DNA from: Flavonifractor sp. AGMB03687
GTDB taxonomy: Bacteria > Bacillota > Clostridia > Oscillospirales > Oscillospiraceae
NCBI RefSeq assembly: GCF_017811815.1
Contig: NZ_JADKZI010000004.1
Location: 248,001-312,000 of the forward strand
DNA: 64,000 nucleotides
Direction: 5' to 3'
Position 1 is the first letter of the stretch, and every line of letters begins with the position of its first letter. Below are positions 16,126 through 24,557 of the stretch, in pieces. The notes below the pieces were generated by a model. It was not told the DNA's origin, ran no database searches, and worked only from the letters and a program-made list of their open reading frames with translations. Both the position numbers and the translations under genes were made by a program.

Positions 16126-17526
16126 ATGCTTACGCCTATTCTGGACAGCAATTCCCCCATGCCCCTGTACGAGCAGCTCTACCGCCACATCCGAGGGGAG
16201 ATCGAGGTCGGGCGGCTGGCCGCGGGAGAGCGGCTGCCCTCCAAGCGCACCCTGGCCGCCCACCTGAAAATCAGCGTGGTGACGGTGGAGGGAGCCTATA
16301 ACCAGCTGCTGGCCGAGGGCTACCTCCAGTCCCAGCCCAAGCGGGGCTTTTTTGTGCAGGCGGCAGAGGCGGCCCCGCCCAGAGTCACTCCATCTCCCCT
16401 TCCACCAACCGAGGAGCCCGCCCGGCCCACCTTCCGCTATAACTTTTCCACCAGCGCAGTGGATACCGCCCTCTTCCCCTTTGCCACCTGGGCCAAGCTG
16501 ATGCGGGAGGTACTCTCCCAGCAGGAGGACACCCTGCTCAACACTCCTCATCCCCAGGGGATACCCGAACTGCGGGAGGCCATTGCCGCCCATCTGTACC
16601 GGTTCCGAGGCATCCGAGCTGATCCGGCCCAGATCATAGTGGGCGCCGGTTCCGAGGTACTCACCAACCTGCTGGTCCAGCTGCTGGGCCGGGAGGGCCG
16701 CTACGGAGTGGAAAATCCCGGCTACACGAAGACCCACCGCATTCTGGGCAGCTGCGGCGTGGCGGTGGAGCCCATCTCCCTGGACAGCCAGGGGCTGGTG
16801 GTGGATGCCCTGGACGAGCACAAGGTCCAGGTGGTCCACGTTACCCCCTCCCATCACTTCCCGCTGGGCATCATCATGCCGGTGACCCGGCGGCAGGCTC
16901 TGCTGCGCTGGGCCGCTCAGAAGCCGGGGCGCTATATTCTGGAGGACGACTACGACAGTGAGTTCCGCTTCTCCGGCCGCCCCATTCCCGCCCTCCAAAG
17001 TCTGGACAGCATGGAGCGGGTCATCTACCTCAACACCTTCGCCAAAAGTCTGGCCCCCTCCCTGCGCATCAGCTACATGGTGCTGCCTCCCCACCTGCTG
17101 GAGCGGTGGCGGAAGGAGTTCTGGTTCTACTCCTCCACCGTTCCCTCCTTTGAGCAGTACGCCCTGGCCCGGTTCATGGATCGGGGCCACTTCGAGCGGC
17201 ACCTGAACCGCACCCGCACCCGGTACAAGGCCCGGCGGGAGGCCCTGCTGGCCGCCGCCCGAGACACCGGCCTCACCCAGGTGGGCTCTTTTGCCGGAGG
17301 CGACGCCGGTCTTCACCTGCTGCTGTGGATGGACAAGCGGTGGAACGAACAGGAGCTGGCCGCCCGGGCGGCAGAGGTAGGCGTGGGAGTCTCCCCCCTG
17401 TCCATCTGCGACCTGACTCCGCCGCCCCCCGACCGTCCACCCGCCCTTATCTGGGGCTACACCCGGGTGGCCGCCGAGGACATGGCTCCCGCCCTGGCCC
17501 TATTGAAATCGGCGTGGAATTTTTAA
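16126..17526 (+). CDS. MocR/PdxR-type regulator: GntR HTH fused to aminotransferase domain
   Basis: The 466 residues comprise a GntR winged helix (about 12-75; GERLPSKRTLAAHLKISVVTVEGAY) joined to a fold-type I aminotransferase-like domain. VHVTPSHHFPLG, the Asp in EDDYDSEF and YLNTFAKSLAPSLR (PLP lysine) are conserved. Members regulate vitamin B6, GABA or taurine genes with PLP as effector. No obvious target lies downstream; the divergent neighbour is sigG. AAGGAGG precedes the ATG at 16126. Confidence 0.92.
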   Translation: MLTPILDSNSPMPLYEQLYRHIRGEIEVGRLAAGERLPSKRTLAAHLKISVVTVEGAYNQLLAEGYLQSQPKRGFFVQAAEAAPPRVTPSPLPPTEEPARPTFRYNFSTSAVDTALFPFATWAKLMREVLSQQEDTLLNTPHPQGIPELREAIAAHLYRFRGIRADPAQIIVGAGSEVLTNLLVQLLGREGRYGVENPGYTKTHRILGSCGVAVEPISLDSQGLVVDALDEHKVQVVHVTPSHHFPLGIIMPVTRRQALLRWAAQKPGRYILEDDYDSEFRFSGRPIPALQSLDSMERVIYLNTFAKSLAPSLRISYMVLPPHLLERWRKEFWFYSSTVPSFEQYALARFMDRGHFERHLNRTRTRYKARREALLAAARDTGLTQVGSFAGGDAGLHLLLWMDKRWNEQELAARAAEVGVGVSPLSICDLTPPPPDRPPALIWGYTRVAAEDMAPALALLKSAWNF

Positions 17527-17594
17527 TATCTTTTCCAGAGCTTTTCTGGTGTAGAAACACATCAATCCCGGCATCCTAGGTGCGGGGTGATTGT

Positions 17595-17822
17595 ATGCGC
17601 CAACCGTACACCGATCTCTATGTGCTGTTCCGCCACGATTCCCGGGCCCAGGAATACTTTGACCACCTGCCTGCCCACGTGCAGGACCGCATCAGCGCTC
17701 AGTACCGCCAGATCGACTCACTGGACCGGCTCCAGCACTTTGCCGCCCGGTATCATGCCCCCCTCTTTCCGCTGGAGGGCATCGGGGGCCAGACCTTCCT
17801 GCCTCCGCCGGTGCAGCCGTGA
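17595..17822 (+). CDS. Small conserved-looking protein of unknown function
   Basis: A 75-residue frame, MRQPYTDLYVLFRHDSRAQEY, that ends before a hairpin terminator. GGGG precedes the ATG at 17595; an in-frame upstream ATG at 17580 is less well placed. The composition (helical, charged, no membrane segment) looks like a real protein. I do not recognise the family. Confidence 0.6.
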   Translation: MRQPYTDLYVLFRHDSRAQEYFDHLPAHVQDRISAQYRQIDSLDRLQHFAARYHAPLFPLEGIGGQTFLPPPVQP

Positions 17823-17830
17823 ATCCAAAC

Positions 17831-17864
17831 GCCCGCCAGGCCCCAATCAGGTCCGGCGGGCTTT
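17831..17864 (+). terminator. Weak terminator after the small protein gene
   Basis: GCCCGCC (17831-17837) pairs with GGCGGGC (17855-17861), followed by TTTG. Confidence 0.5.
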
Positions 17865-17891
17865 GCATTGCCTCCACTTCTGTGCTATAAT
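17863..17891 (+). promoter_or_regulatory. SigA promoter of the HD hydrolase gene
   Basis: TTGCAT and TATAAT (17886-17891) with a 17-bp spacer, 31 bp before the start codon. Confidence 0.8.
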
Positions 17892-17922
17892 GCAGCAAAG
17901 CAGAAAAAGGAGGCTGTCCGCC

Positions 17923-18504
17923 ATGGAACTGACCCGCGCGCAGGCATTGGACCTGCTGAAAACATACAACAAGGAGCCCTTCCACCTCCGCCACGCCTTT
18001 ACCGTAGAGGCCGTCATGGGCTGGTTCGCCCGCCAGCTGGGCTATGAGAACGAGGCCGACTTCTGGGCTACCGCCGGTCTGCTCCACGACCTGGACTTTG
18101 AGCAGTACCCCGACGAGCACTGCGTCAAGGTGCGGGAAATTATGGAGGGCCAGGGCCTGGACCCCGCCCTTATCCACGCGGTGGTAAGCCACGGCTGGGG
18201 CATGACCGAGGGCAACGTGGAGCCGGAGCACCAGATGGAGAAGGTCCTCTTCGCCGTGGACGAGCTTACCGGCCTCATCGGCGCCGCCGCTCTGATGCGC
18301 CCCTCCAAGAGCGTGCAGGACATGGAGCTATCCAGCTTGAAGAAGAAGTACAAGGATAAGCGCTTTGCCGCCGGCTGCTCCCGGGAGACCATCGCCCAGG
18401 GCGCCCAGATGCTGGGCTGGGAGCTAAACGACCTGCTGGAGCGCACCCTCCAGGCCATGAAGGACTGCGAGGCCGACATCGAGGCCCAGTGCGCCGGGCT
18501 GTGA
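17923..18504 (+). CDS. HD-domain hydrolase
   Basis: The 193 residues form an HD phosphohydrolase domain. The metal ligands are visible as LRHAFTVE, GLLHDLDFEQYPDEH (the HD pair) and VSHGWG. Relatives in Clostridia are annotated as HDIG/HD hydrolases; the nucleotide or phosphoester substrate is unknown. AAAAAGGAGG precedes the ATG. It is a single-gene unit bounded by its own promoter and terminator. Confidence 0.85.
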   Translation: MELTRAQALDLLKTYNKEPFHLRHAFTVEAVMGWFARQLGYENEADFWATAGLLHDLDFEQYPDEHCVKVREIMEGQGLDPALIHAVVSHGWGMTEGNVEPEHQMEKVLFAVDELTGLIGAAALMRPSKSVQDMELSSLKKKYKDKRFAAGCSRETIAQGAQMLGWELNDLLERTLQAMKDCEADIEAQCAGL

Positions 18505-18522
18505 CCCATTAAAACTGAGAAG

Positions 18523-18552
18523 CTCCGCAGCATGCTGCGGAGTTTCTTTTTT
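18523..18552 (+). terminator. Terminator of the HD hydrolase gene
   Basis: CTCCGCAG-CATG-CTGCGGAG followed by TTTCTTTTTT. Confidence 0.85.
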
Positions 18553-18563
18553 CTCCAAAATTA

Positions 18564-18621
18564 TTGACAAACAATAATTTACCTGCTATGCTCAAGATGA
18601 ACTTAAATAAAACAATAATTT
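18564..18621 (+). promoter_or_regulatory. Promoter with paired direct repeats, likely operator
   Basis: TTGACA (18564-18569) and TATGCT (18587-18592), 17 bp apart. AACAATAATTT occurs twice, at 18570-18580 in the spacer and 18611-18621 downstream, 41 bp apart (about four helical turns). The HTH protein of this operon is the natural candidate to bind them. Confidence 0.6.
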
Positions 18622-18634
18622 GAGGTGAGGGACA

Positions 18635-19603
18635 ATGACACGCAAGCACATCGTAATCCTGCTGTGTGCCGCCCTGGCGGGCGCCCTGTTGGGGCTGGCC
18701 GGGCAGGCCGTCAATCCCAATGGCCTGATGGGCCTGCTGTCCGCGCCGGGCCAGGGGCTGCGGGAGCTCTCCCTGTCTGGTCCCTGGGGCAACCTGGGGG
18801 CCTGGACCATTACTCTGGCGGTCACTCTTCTGCCCCTCTTGCTACTGGTATTGCCCAAGGGCCGTGGGCCGCTGGTGTGGGAGGACTGGCTGCTGCCTCT
18901 CACCGGCGCAGTGGGGTTCTTCATGGTGTTTTTCTCCGTCAATCCCACGCTGCTCCCCCTGATTCTGCCCGAGGTCTGGCCCTTCGCCTCTTTGTGCGTC
19001 TATTGCTCTCTGCCGGTGGCCTGGCTGGTTCTGCGGGTGTTGCGGCGGCTGGAGGATCAGGAGACGGGCCGGCTGGCCGGGGCACTCCGGGTTCTGCTGT
19101 GGGCCTGCGCCCTGCTGGCGGCCTTTGGAACGGCATACATTCGGATCGCCGGTTTTGCCGCTCAGGCCAGTCAGGCACTCTCCGGTGTTGACGGTCCCGA
19201 TCTGTTTGGGATGGGCAACAGCATGACCGACACCGTCATCGGCGGTCTCATTCTCCAGTTCATCCTGCTGCTCCTCCCGCTGGCGGCCGATCTGTTCACC
19301 GCTTTTCTGCTGGCCCAGGCGGCCTCCCTTACCGCTGTATTGAAAGAGGGCCTGTTCAGCCAGGAGGCCGTGGAGCGGTGCAACATCACCGCCCGCTTTT
19401 GCCGACAAACAGTGGTGTGGTCCGCCCTGCTCACCGCTTTGAAGAACCTGCTTCAGCTTACCTTCCTGGCGTTCCCGCTCCAGTCCGATTTTCAGGTGTA
19501 TATCCCCCTGTCCTCCCTGGTGCTGGCCGCCGCCCTCTATCTGCTGTGCCGCTGTCTCCAGCAGGGCAAAGAACTCCAGGAGGACAACCAATCCATTATC
19601 TGA
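18635..19603 (+). CDS. DUF2975-like multi-pass membrane protein
   Basis: The 322 residues form about eight hydrophobic segments. The C-terminal half (about 190-310) has the four-segment layout of DUF2975, ending in SLVLAAALYLLCRCLQQG. Members are typically encoded next to a small Cro/YozG-like HTH protein, as here (9 bp downstream). Function is unknown. GAGGTGAGG precedes the ATG. The N-terminal half looks like an additional membrane domain, so the protein is longer than usual for the family. Confidence 0.65.
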   Translation: MTRKHIVILLCAALAGALLGLAGQAVNPNGLMGLLSAPGQGLRELSLSGPWGNLGAWTITLAVTLLPLLLLVLPKGRGPLVWEDWLLPLTGAVGFFMVFFSVNPTLLPLILPEVWPFASLCVYCSLPVAWLVLRVLRRLEDQETGRLAGALRVLLWACALLAAFGTAYIRIAGFAAQASQALSGVDGPDLFGMGNSMTDTVIGGLILQFILLLLPLAADLFTAFLLAQAASLTAVLKEGLFSQEAVERCNITARFCRQTVVWSALLTALKNLLQLTFLAFPLQSDFQVYIPLSSLVLAAALYLLCRCLQQGKELQEDNQSII

Positions 19604-19612
19604 GGTGCCGCT

Positions 19613-19855
19613 ATGGCCATTACCGTACATCTGAGTGAAATCCTGAAAGACCGCCACATGACCGCCAAGGAGCTGTGCGCCAAGGTGGGCATCACCGAGG
19701 CCAACCTGTCCATTCTGCGCTCCGGCAAGGCCAACGGCGTGCGCTTTCACACCATCAATAGAATCTGCTACTACCTCAACTGCGACGTGGGGGATATCCT
19801 GCGCTTCGACGGACGATTGGAGGATGAGGATGATGACAACAAAGAGACGCCCTGA
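19613..19855 (+). CDS. XRE/Cro-type small HTH regulator
   Basis: The 80 residues are nearly all helix-turn-helix: MTAKELCAKVGITEANLSILRSG, then VRFHTINRICYYLNCDVGDIL, the YozG/YoaS-partner pattern. It probably controls its own operon through the AACAATAATTT repeats upstream. The acidic tail (DEDDDN) overlaps the start of the next gene. Confidence 0.85.
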   Translation: MAITVHLSEILKDRHMTAKELCAKVGITEANLSILRSGKANGVRFHTINRICYYLNCDVGDILRFDGRLEDEDDDNKETP

Positions 19856-20747
19856 CCGCCGGCTCCTGATCCCCGTTATGGGGATCGCCCTTGTCCTGCT
19901 GCTGGTGCTGCTCCGGCCGGTCAGCCTGGCCCGCCCCGAAACACAAAGCCCAGCACAGGACCGCTGGGTGGGCTACTATATGATCTACCGGCCCATCGAT
20001 AATTGGGACTTTGGCCAGAACTGGGAGACTTACGGAGACACCCAGATTCTCAATGCCCAGCTTCAGGACAACGGCAGATACGCCTTCACCGAGCTGGACG
20101 GACAGGCTCTATTCTTTGACTTTCTTCCCCCCACTGATCCGGAGGACTCCTATTCCGCTGTCGTGGCCTTCCAGAGCGATGCGGCAGAGGTCGTTCATAA
20201 CGCAAACATCACAGAAAGCGGGACCACTGAAACGCTCTCCGGTGTCCTGTACTTTGGTGCCCCCGCCACCCCAGCTCTGAGCCAGCAGGATTATATCTGG
20301 ACAGCCTGTCTGGTCTATCAGCGGGAGGATGGCTCTCTCTATCTGACCCGGGGACAGTCCTATGGCGGCGGTGGCTTTACCATTAAGCAGGAAACCAAAT
20401 ACGCTTCTACCACCAACGGGACCACGACACAAGATGCACTCTCCGTAAAACTGCGTATGGAGATGATCCCCCGTGTGGAATCCTGCACCTTCTTCCAACT
20501 AGATGAGAACGGCACGCTTCTGGACCAAAGCACACTGACCGAGGCCGAGGCCCTGGCCCTTACCGACGGCAGCTATCAGATCCCTCTGGCGGAGGGAACA
20601 GCCTGCATTCTGATCCGTCAGGATGAGGAGCGGGACGGCACGACCTATACCACCCTCTCCCCCCAGGCCGACGGCAGCTTCACCGGAGATCTCTGGTTCC
20701 TGGATGAGCGCGGGGTTGGGATCCAGATCTCGGTTCAAGCCGACTAA
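19830..20747 (+). CDS. Membrane-anchored extracytoplasmic protein of unknown function
   Basis: About 305 residues: a basic N-terminus, one hydrophobic anchor or signal (about 12-32), then a soluble exported domain rich in Tyr, Thr and Asp. The start is one of three ATGs (19824, 19830, 19833); 19830 or 19833 fit GGAGG best. The gene overlaps the end of the HTH gene by 26 bp, so it belongs to the same operon. I do not recognise the domain. Confidence 0.7.
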   Translation: MMTTKRRPDRRLLIPVMGIALVLLLVLLRPVSLARPETQSPAQDRWVGYYMIYRPIDNWDFGQNWETYGDTQILNAQLQDNGRYAFTELDGQALFFDFLPPTDPEDSYSAVVAFQSDAAEVVHNANITESGTTETLSGVLYFGAPATPALSQQDYIWTACLVYQREDGSLYLTRGQSYGGGGFTIKQETKYASTTNGTTTQDALSVKLRMEMIPRVESCTFFQLDENGTLLDQSTLTEAEALALTDGSYQIPLAEGTACILIRQDEERDGTTYTTLSPQADGSFTGDLWFLDERGVGIQISVQAD

Positions 20748-20750
20748 ACA

Positions 20751-20786
20751 AAAAACAAGCCGCAAGCGAAATCGCTTGCGGCTTGT
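20751..20786 (-). terminator. Terminator of the tRNA-Ser pair
   Basis: Arms 20755-20769 and 20772-20786 pair perfectly, followed on the minus strand by a T-rich tract (GTTTTTTG). It also lies past the plus-strand gene ending at 20747. Confidence 0.8.
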
Positions 20787-20877
20787 TGGCGCAGAAGGAG
20801 GGATTTGAACCCTCGCGACGGTTTCCCGCCCTACTCCCTTAGCAGGGGAGCCCCTTCGGCCACTTGGGTACTTCTGC
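20787..20877 (-). tRNA. tRNA-Ser (GCT)
   Basis: On the minus strand GCAGAAG pairs with CTTCTGC, followed by encoded GCCA. The anticodon arm CTCCC-CTGCTAA-GGGAG gives anticodon GCU, reading AGC/AGU. It has the long variable arm of a class II tRNA. Confidence 0.96.
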
Positions 20878-20907
20878 GTGCCGAATGAATCTGACATATG
20901 AAAAGTG

Positions 20908-20995
20908 TGGCGGAGAGAGTGGGATTCGAACCCACGGATGCTTCCACATCGCCGGTTTTCAAGACCGGTTCCTTCAACCACTCGGACATCTCTCC
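20908..20995 (-). tRNA. tRNA-Ser (TGA)
   Basis: GGAGAGA pairs with TCTCTCC with encoded GCCA. The anticodon loop CTTGAAA gives anticodon UGA, reading UCA-type codons. A long variable arm is present. It is the first of two serine tRNAs transcribed together. Confidence 0.96.
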
Positions 20996-21024
20996 ACGTC
21001 CTGTCCAGGTCAAATGCAAAAAAG

Positions 21025-21053
21025 ATTATACTATAGGCTCCCGCCCTTGTCAA
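21025..21053 (-). promoter_or_regulatory. SigA promoter of the tRNA-Ser pair
   Basis: On the minus strand, TTGACA (21048-21053) and TATAAT (21025-21030) with a 17-bp spacer, 29 bp before the first tRNA. Confidence 0.9.
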
Positions 21054-21091
21054 CGCTTTTTTTAAATTTTCTTTTTGTATCCGGCAGCCAT

Positions 21092-21126
21092 AAAAAATCC
21101 CCGCCGCGTATCTGCGCGGCGGGGAT
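21092..21126 (-). terminator. Terminator of the SleB-like gene
   Basis: ATCCCCGCCGCG (21097-21108) pairs with 21115-21126; TTTTTTA follows on the minus strand. Confidence 0.85.
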
Positions 21127-21131
21127 TGCTA

Positions 21132-21947
21132 TTAGGCAAAGAAAGCGTGGGCACCGATGGTGGCCACATAGGTGCAGTTGCGTCTGAACCAGCTGCTGGA
21201 AGAGATGGAGGGGTTGATGAAGTACAGGGCGTTGCCTGCGGTGTTGACACCCTCCATGGCCAGCTTGGCGGCAACCACACAGTCAGCGGGGGGTGTCCGC
21301 TGGATCCGGCCGTTGGAGGCCGGGGTGAACTGGTTGCGCTGGAAGATCACGCTGTACACGGTGTTGGGGAACTGGGGGCTGACCACACGGTTGAGCACCA
21401 CATTGCCCACGGCGATCTTGCCCTCCAGGGACTGATTGCCGCTCTCGCAGTAGATGATGCGGGAGAGCCAGTACAGATCCTCCTGATCGTAGAAGCTGTC
21501 ACCGGAAGTGATGGGGCCGCTGCCGGAGGTGATGGAGATCACGCCTTCAGCGCCGTTCCAGGTGACCTGGGCGCCCAGGGCCTGGCACAGGGTACGCACA
21601 GGCACCAGCACCACGCCGTCCTGCAGCTTCACGCCGTTGGGCACATACAGGTAGCGGCCGTTGGCCACGATATACTTGGCACCGGGCTTCATCTCGAGCT
21701 TCAGACCGTTGGCGGTCACGACCGCCTGGCCGTTGCTCCACACGGCGACAGCCTCGGGATAGAGGGCCTGCACGATGGGCCAATAAGACACGTACGTCAT
21801 TTCGTTCTCTACCTTGGTGGCAAACTCAGTCACCAGGGACGTACCATTAACTTCAAAGCTGACGCCGCTCTCAGCAGCGTACGCGGGGCCGGTCAGAGAC
21901 ACACAAAGGACCAGGCTCGCGAGCGCGCAAAGGGCTCGTTTTTTCAT
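21132..21947 (-). CDS. Exported cell-wall hydrolase: stalk domain plus SleB/CwlJ hydrolase_2 domain
   Basis: The 271 residues have a cleavable signal peptide (to about AYA), a copper-amine-oxidase-N-like stalk domain (about 28-140) and a C-terminal hydrolase_2 domain from about 158: DLYWLSRIIYCESGNQSLEGK, with the Glu of the family, then AVGNVVLNRV and FTPASNGRIQ. The class includes the germination cortex lytic enzymes SleB and CwlJ, but stalk-fused forms are also common vegetative murein hydrolases. AGGAGGAATCC precedes the ATG. Confidence 0.85.
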   Translation of the reverse strand: MKKRALCALASLVLCVSLTGPAYAAESGVSFEVNGTSLVTEFATKVENEMTYVSYWPIVQALYPEAVAVWSNGQAVVTANGLKLEMKPGAKYIVANGRYLYVPNGVKLQDGVVLVPVRTLCQALGAQVTWNGAEGVISITSGSGPITSGDSFYDQEDLYWLSRIIYCESGNQSLEGKIAVGNVVLNRVVSPQFPNTVYSVIFQRNQFTPASNGRIQRTPPADCVVAAKLAMEGVNTAGNALYFINPSISSSSWFRRNCTYVATIGAHAFFA

Positions 21948-22003
21948 TGTTAGGATTCCTCCTGTTACAGACTGTTACTTGTTGGTCATCTTTTTGTAAC
22001 CGT

Positions 22004-22033
22004 ATTGTAACCTCTTTCCGTTCAAAAAGTCAA
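22004..22033 (-). promoter_or_regulatory. Promoter of the SleB-like gene with GGTTACAA repeats
   Basis: On the minus strand, TTGACT (22028-22033) and TACAAT (22004-22009) with an 18-bp spacer. GGTTACAA occurs twice from the -10 region onward and GTAACAG-like copies follow, which could be an operator. Confidence 0.6.
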
Positions 22034-22321
22034 TAGGAAATTTTGCATGATATCCTGAATCCCTTGTGCCACAACGGTTTTATCCTTAAAATATTTTTTG
22101 TCATTGCAACTTTTTTGCCGTTTTTGTCGACATAACTGGATACAAATAATAACAAAAAGAAACAAGTCCCGCGCCCCTCTCCTCTCCTTTTTTCTCCTTC
22201 GGGGCCTTTCTCCAACCACCTGTTTTCCCGCCCCTGGTTTACCCTATTATGATAGTTATGTAGCCCGTTTTCCTAGGCGTAAGCCATCGGAAAAATTTTT
22301 TGATTTTTTTCGTTTTACCCC
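22034..22321. other. Intergenic stretch without a recognisable gene
   Basis: This AT-rich stretch has scattered short frames but no ribosome binding site plus start that looks real. Nothing beyond the flanking promoters was recognised. Confidence 0.5.
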
Positions 22322-22349
22322 TTGACGTATGCGAAAAACCTGCTATAAT
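22322..22349 (+). promoter_or_regulatory. SigA promoter of tRNA-Ser (GGA)
   Basis: TTGACG (22322-22327) and TATAAT (22344-22349) with a 16-bp spacer, 48 bp before the tRNA. Confidence 0.8.
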
Positions 22350-22397
22350 ATAATCCGTTGCTCGCCCCAAGCGGCAACCCGGTAGAGCACTCACCAT

Positions 22398-22489
22398 GGA
22401 GAGATGGCTGAGTTGGTCGAAGGCGCACGATTGGAAATCGTGTAGGCGTTAATAGCGTCTCGAGGGTTCGAATCCCTCTCTCTCCGCCA
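22398..22489 (+). tRNA. tRNA-Ser (GGA)
   Basis: GGAGAGA pairs with TCTCTCC, followed by encoded GCCA. The anticodon loop TTGGAAA gives anticodon GGA, reading UCC/UCU. A long variable arm is present. Confidence 0.96.
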
Positions 22490-22490
22490 A

Positions 22491-22529
22491 AACGGAGCAA
22501 GCGCAATGCTTGCTCCGTTTTTCTTTTTT
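22491..22529 (+). terminator. Terminator of tRNA-Ser (GGA)
   Basis: AACGGAGCAAGC (22491-22502) pairs with 22508-22519, followed by TTTTTCTTTTTT. Confidence 0.88.
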
Positions 22530-22545
22530 AACATCATGCTTATAA

Positions 22546-22588
22546 AAGCGGCGGCGCTTTTCGACCGAATGGTCTGAAAAGCGCCGCC
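22546..22588 (-). terminator. Terminator of the PepX-family gene
   Basis: GGCGGCGCTTTTC (22550-22562) pairs with 22576-22588; CTTTTA follows on the minus strand. Confidence 0.75.
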
Positions 22589-22609
22589 ATTTTCTTATAC
22601 CTTATAATA

Positions 22610-24532
22610 TTAGGAATTGGCCACAGGCATCATGGGCACCTCCACACGGACAGAGTCCTGCTCCACGCAAAGCTCTGTCACAGCGAAGGGCCGCTGGGTG
22701 GCTTCCACATCCGTCCCGTACAGGATCAGGCACAGCTGCCGTCCTGCGGGCACCGTATGGTCCATAGGCACCATGGAAAACGCATAGTCGTAGAAGACGC
22801 CGGGCTCAATCTCGTCCTTGCAGTAGTTGTTCCGCCGGTTCTGGGCGTTCATCCAGCCCCGGGAGATCACTTTAAAGGACGAGGGGGTATTTTCCACCCG
22901 GAAGCGCTTCCAGTCACCTGTAGGCGTGTTAAGGCCCCATACCAGCCCGCCGGGCTGGACCGTCTCCTGCTCAGGGGTAAGGCGGCATTCCTCGCCCAGC
23001 TCCACCAGCATGGCGCTGAGGATGGCTGTAGGCGCCTGACAGGCCGCACGGAAGGACACACGGATGGTACCGCTGATTCTGGTATCCTCCGCCACAGGAG
23101 CAGCCAGGTAGCGCAGGCAGTGCCCGTGCTTCTCACTCAGCACCAGTTCAGACAGCCACTCGGCGGCATTGTCCTTGGTCCGGTCGTAGACAGTGGCGGA
23201 CAGATCGTCCACCAGGCGACCGCTCTCCTGCGCAGGCGTCAGGGCCAGCGACTCATACCCCTTTACGGTCGGGAAGGAATCCGATGCCTGCCACAGCTCC
23301 TGATTCAGGTTACTCTGCACCAGAACGTTGGGGATACGCTCCACAGCGCCGTTGTCGATGCCATAGAGCCAGTGGTCCAGCCACAGGTGGAGGATCTCAT
23401 TGAACCGACTCCCCTGCAGATCATGGATGTAGATATGGGCCCCCTGGTGAAGCATCATCTTGCAGGGAATGCCCCGGGCCTCCATAGCGGCAAAGAGATT
23501 GGCACAGTGGGTGGGCTTGACATTCCAGTCCGCCAGACCGTGCACCAGGAACACCGAGGCCCTGAACGCATCGGCAGACTTCAGATAATTGCGCATATCC
23601 CACCAGCGGCTGTAATTGCCGCTGTCACGGTCCTCATCGGCCTCCATGCGGTCCAGCCAGGCGGCATAGGCCTCCTTGACCGGCTCATAGTCCTCCGGGT
23701 CCTTGGCACGGCTGAAGCAATATTTGGCCAGGATATCCAGGTCGTCGCCCTGCCAACCGATGGCAGGCAGATTCAGTCCATTGCAGCGGTAATAGTCGTA
23801 CCAGTTGGAGATAGCGGCCTCCGGAATGATGGTCTCCAGGCCCTCCACGCCGGTGGAAGCCACCGCAATACACATGGTACCCAGGTAGCTCTTGCCCGAC
23901 ATGGCCACCTTGCCGGTACACCAGTCGGCCCGGATCTCGATGTTGTCGGTGAGGTTGGTAAAGGCACGGCAGCGGCCGTTGAGCCAGTCAATGACCGCTT
24001 TGAACGCCGCCGTCTCCTCCGGAGAACCACAGCAGTTGAAGCCCTGGGAGCCACGGGTACCAAGGCCGCCGCAGAAGACCGAGGCGTAACCGCGGGAATT
24101 AAAGTAGCTGTACCAGTCGCTGATGCAGTCCAGAGGGATCTCCTCTGTAGGCGCACAATCGGCCAGCCCGGCGGTGACCCGGGGATACCGGGGCGCCGGG
24201 AAGGTCACAGAGGCCGGATCAAAGGTGACGTCCTCCTCAGAGATATGCTGCTGGGGGTAGGGCTTCACGTCCTTGTCCACAGAATGGGGGACATACCAGC
24301 CCTCATTGCACTCCAGCATATAGGGGTTGGCCACATAGATGGCCGGCACTTTCATGCCCTGCGTGGTCTCCAGCGGGCGGCGGATGTACACCGCGATCAG
24401 GTCCAGCTTGCCGTCCCCGTCTGTATCCACCGGTGTCTCTACATAGACCTTTTCAAACAGGCATTTCTGATAGTCGAAGACCGGCTGTGTCAGGCCGTCC
24501 TTCAGCACGATGCTGGGTATATGTTGTTCCAC
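22610..24532 (-). CDS. S15-family Xaa-Pro dipeptidyl-peptidase / CocE-like hydrolase
   Basis: The 640-residue alpha/beta hydrolase has the PepX layout: GLGTRGSQGF, WCTGKVAMSGKSYLGTM with the nucleophile Ser, VHGLADWNVKPTH with the acid, LHQGAHIY with the catalytic His, and a C-terminal jelly-roll domain (about 470-640). It releases X-Pro dipeptides from proline-rich peptides in characterised relatives; some CocE members are acyl esterases instead. GTG at 24532 with AAAGGAG is the best start. It is last in an operon of two MFS carriers, an M32-like protein and a regulator, pointing to peptide use. Confidence 0.85.
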   Translation of the reverse strand: MEQHIPSIVLKDGLTQPVFDYQKCLFEKVYVETPVDTDGDGKLDLIAVYIRRPLETTQGMKVPAIYVANPYMLECNEGWYVPHSVDKDVKPYPQQHISEEDVTFDPASVTFPAPRYPRVTAGLADCAPTEEIPLDCISDWYSYFNSRGYASVFCGGLGTRGSQGFNCCGSPEETAAFKAVIDWLNGRCRAFTNLTDNIEIRADWCTGKVAMSGKSYLGTMCIAVASTGVEGLETIIPEAAISNWYDYYRCNGLNLPAIGWQGDDLDILAKYCFSRAKDPEDYEPVKEAYAAWLDRMEADEDRDSGNYSRWWDMRNYLKSADAFRASVFLVHGLADWNVKPTHCANLFAAMEARGIPCKMMLHQGAHIYIHDLQGSRFNEILHLWLDHWLYGIDNGAVERIPNVLVQSNLNQELWQASDSFPTVKGYESLALTPAQESGRLVDDLSATVYDRTKDNAAEWLSELVLSEKHGHCLRYLAAPVAEDTRISGTIRVSFRAACQAPTAILSAMLVELGEECRLTPEQETVQPGGLVWGLNTPTGDWKRFRVENTPSSFKVISRGWMNAQNRRNNYCKDEIEPGVFYDYAFSMVPMDHTVPAGRQLCLILYGTDVEATQRPFAVTELCVEQDSVRVEVPMMPVANS

Positions 24533-24557
24533 AGAACCTACTCCTTTCACAAGGGGC

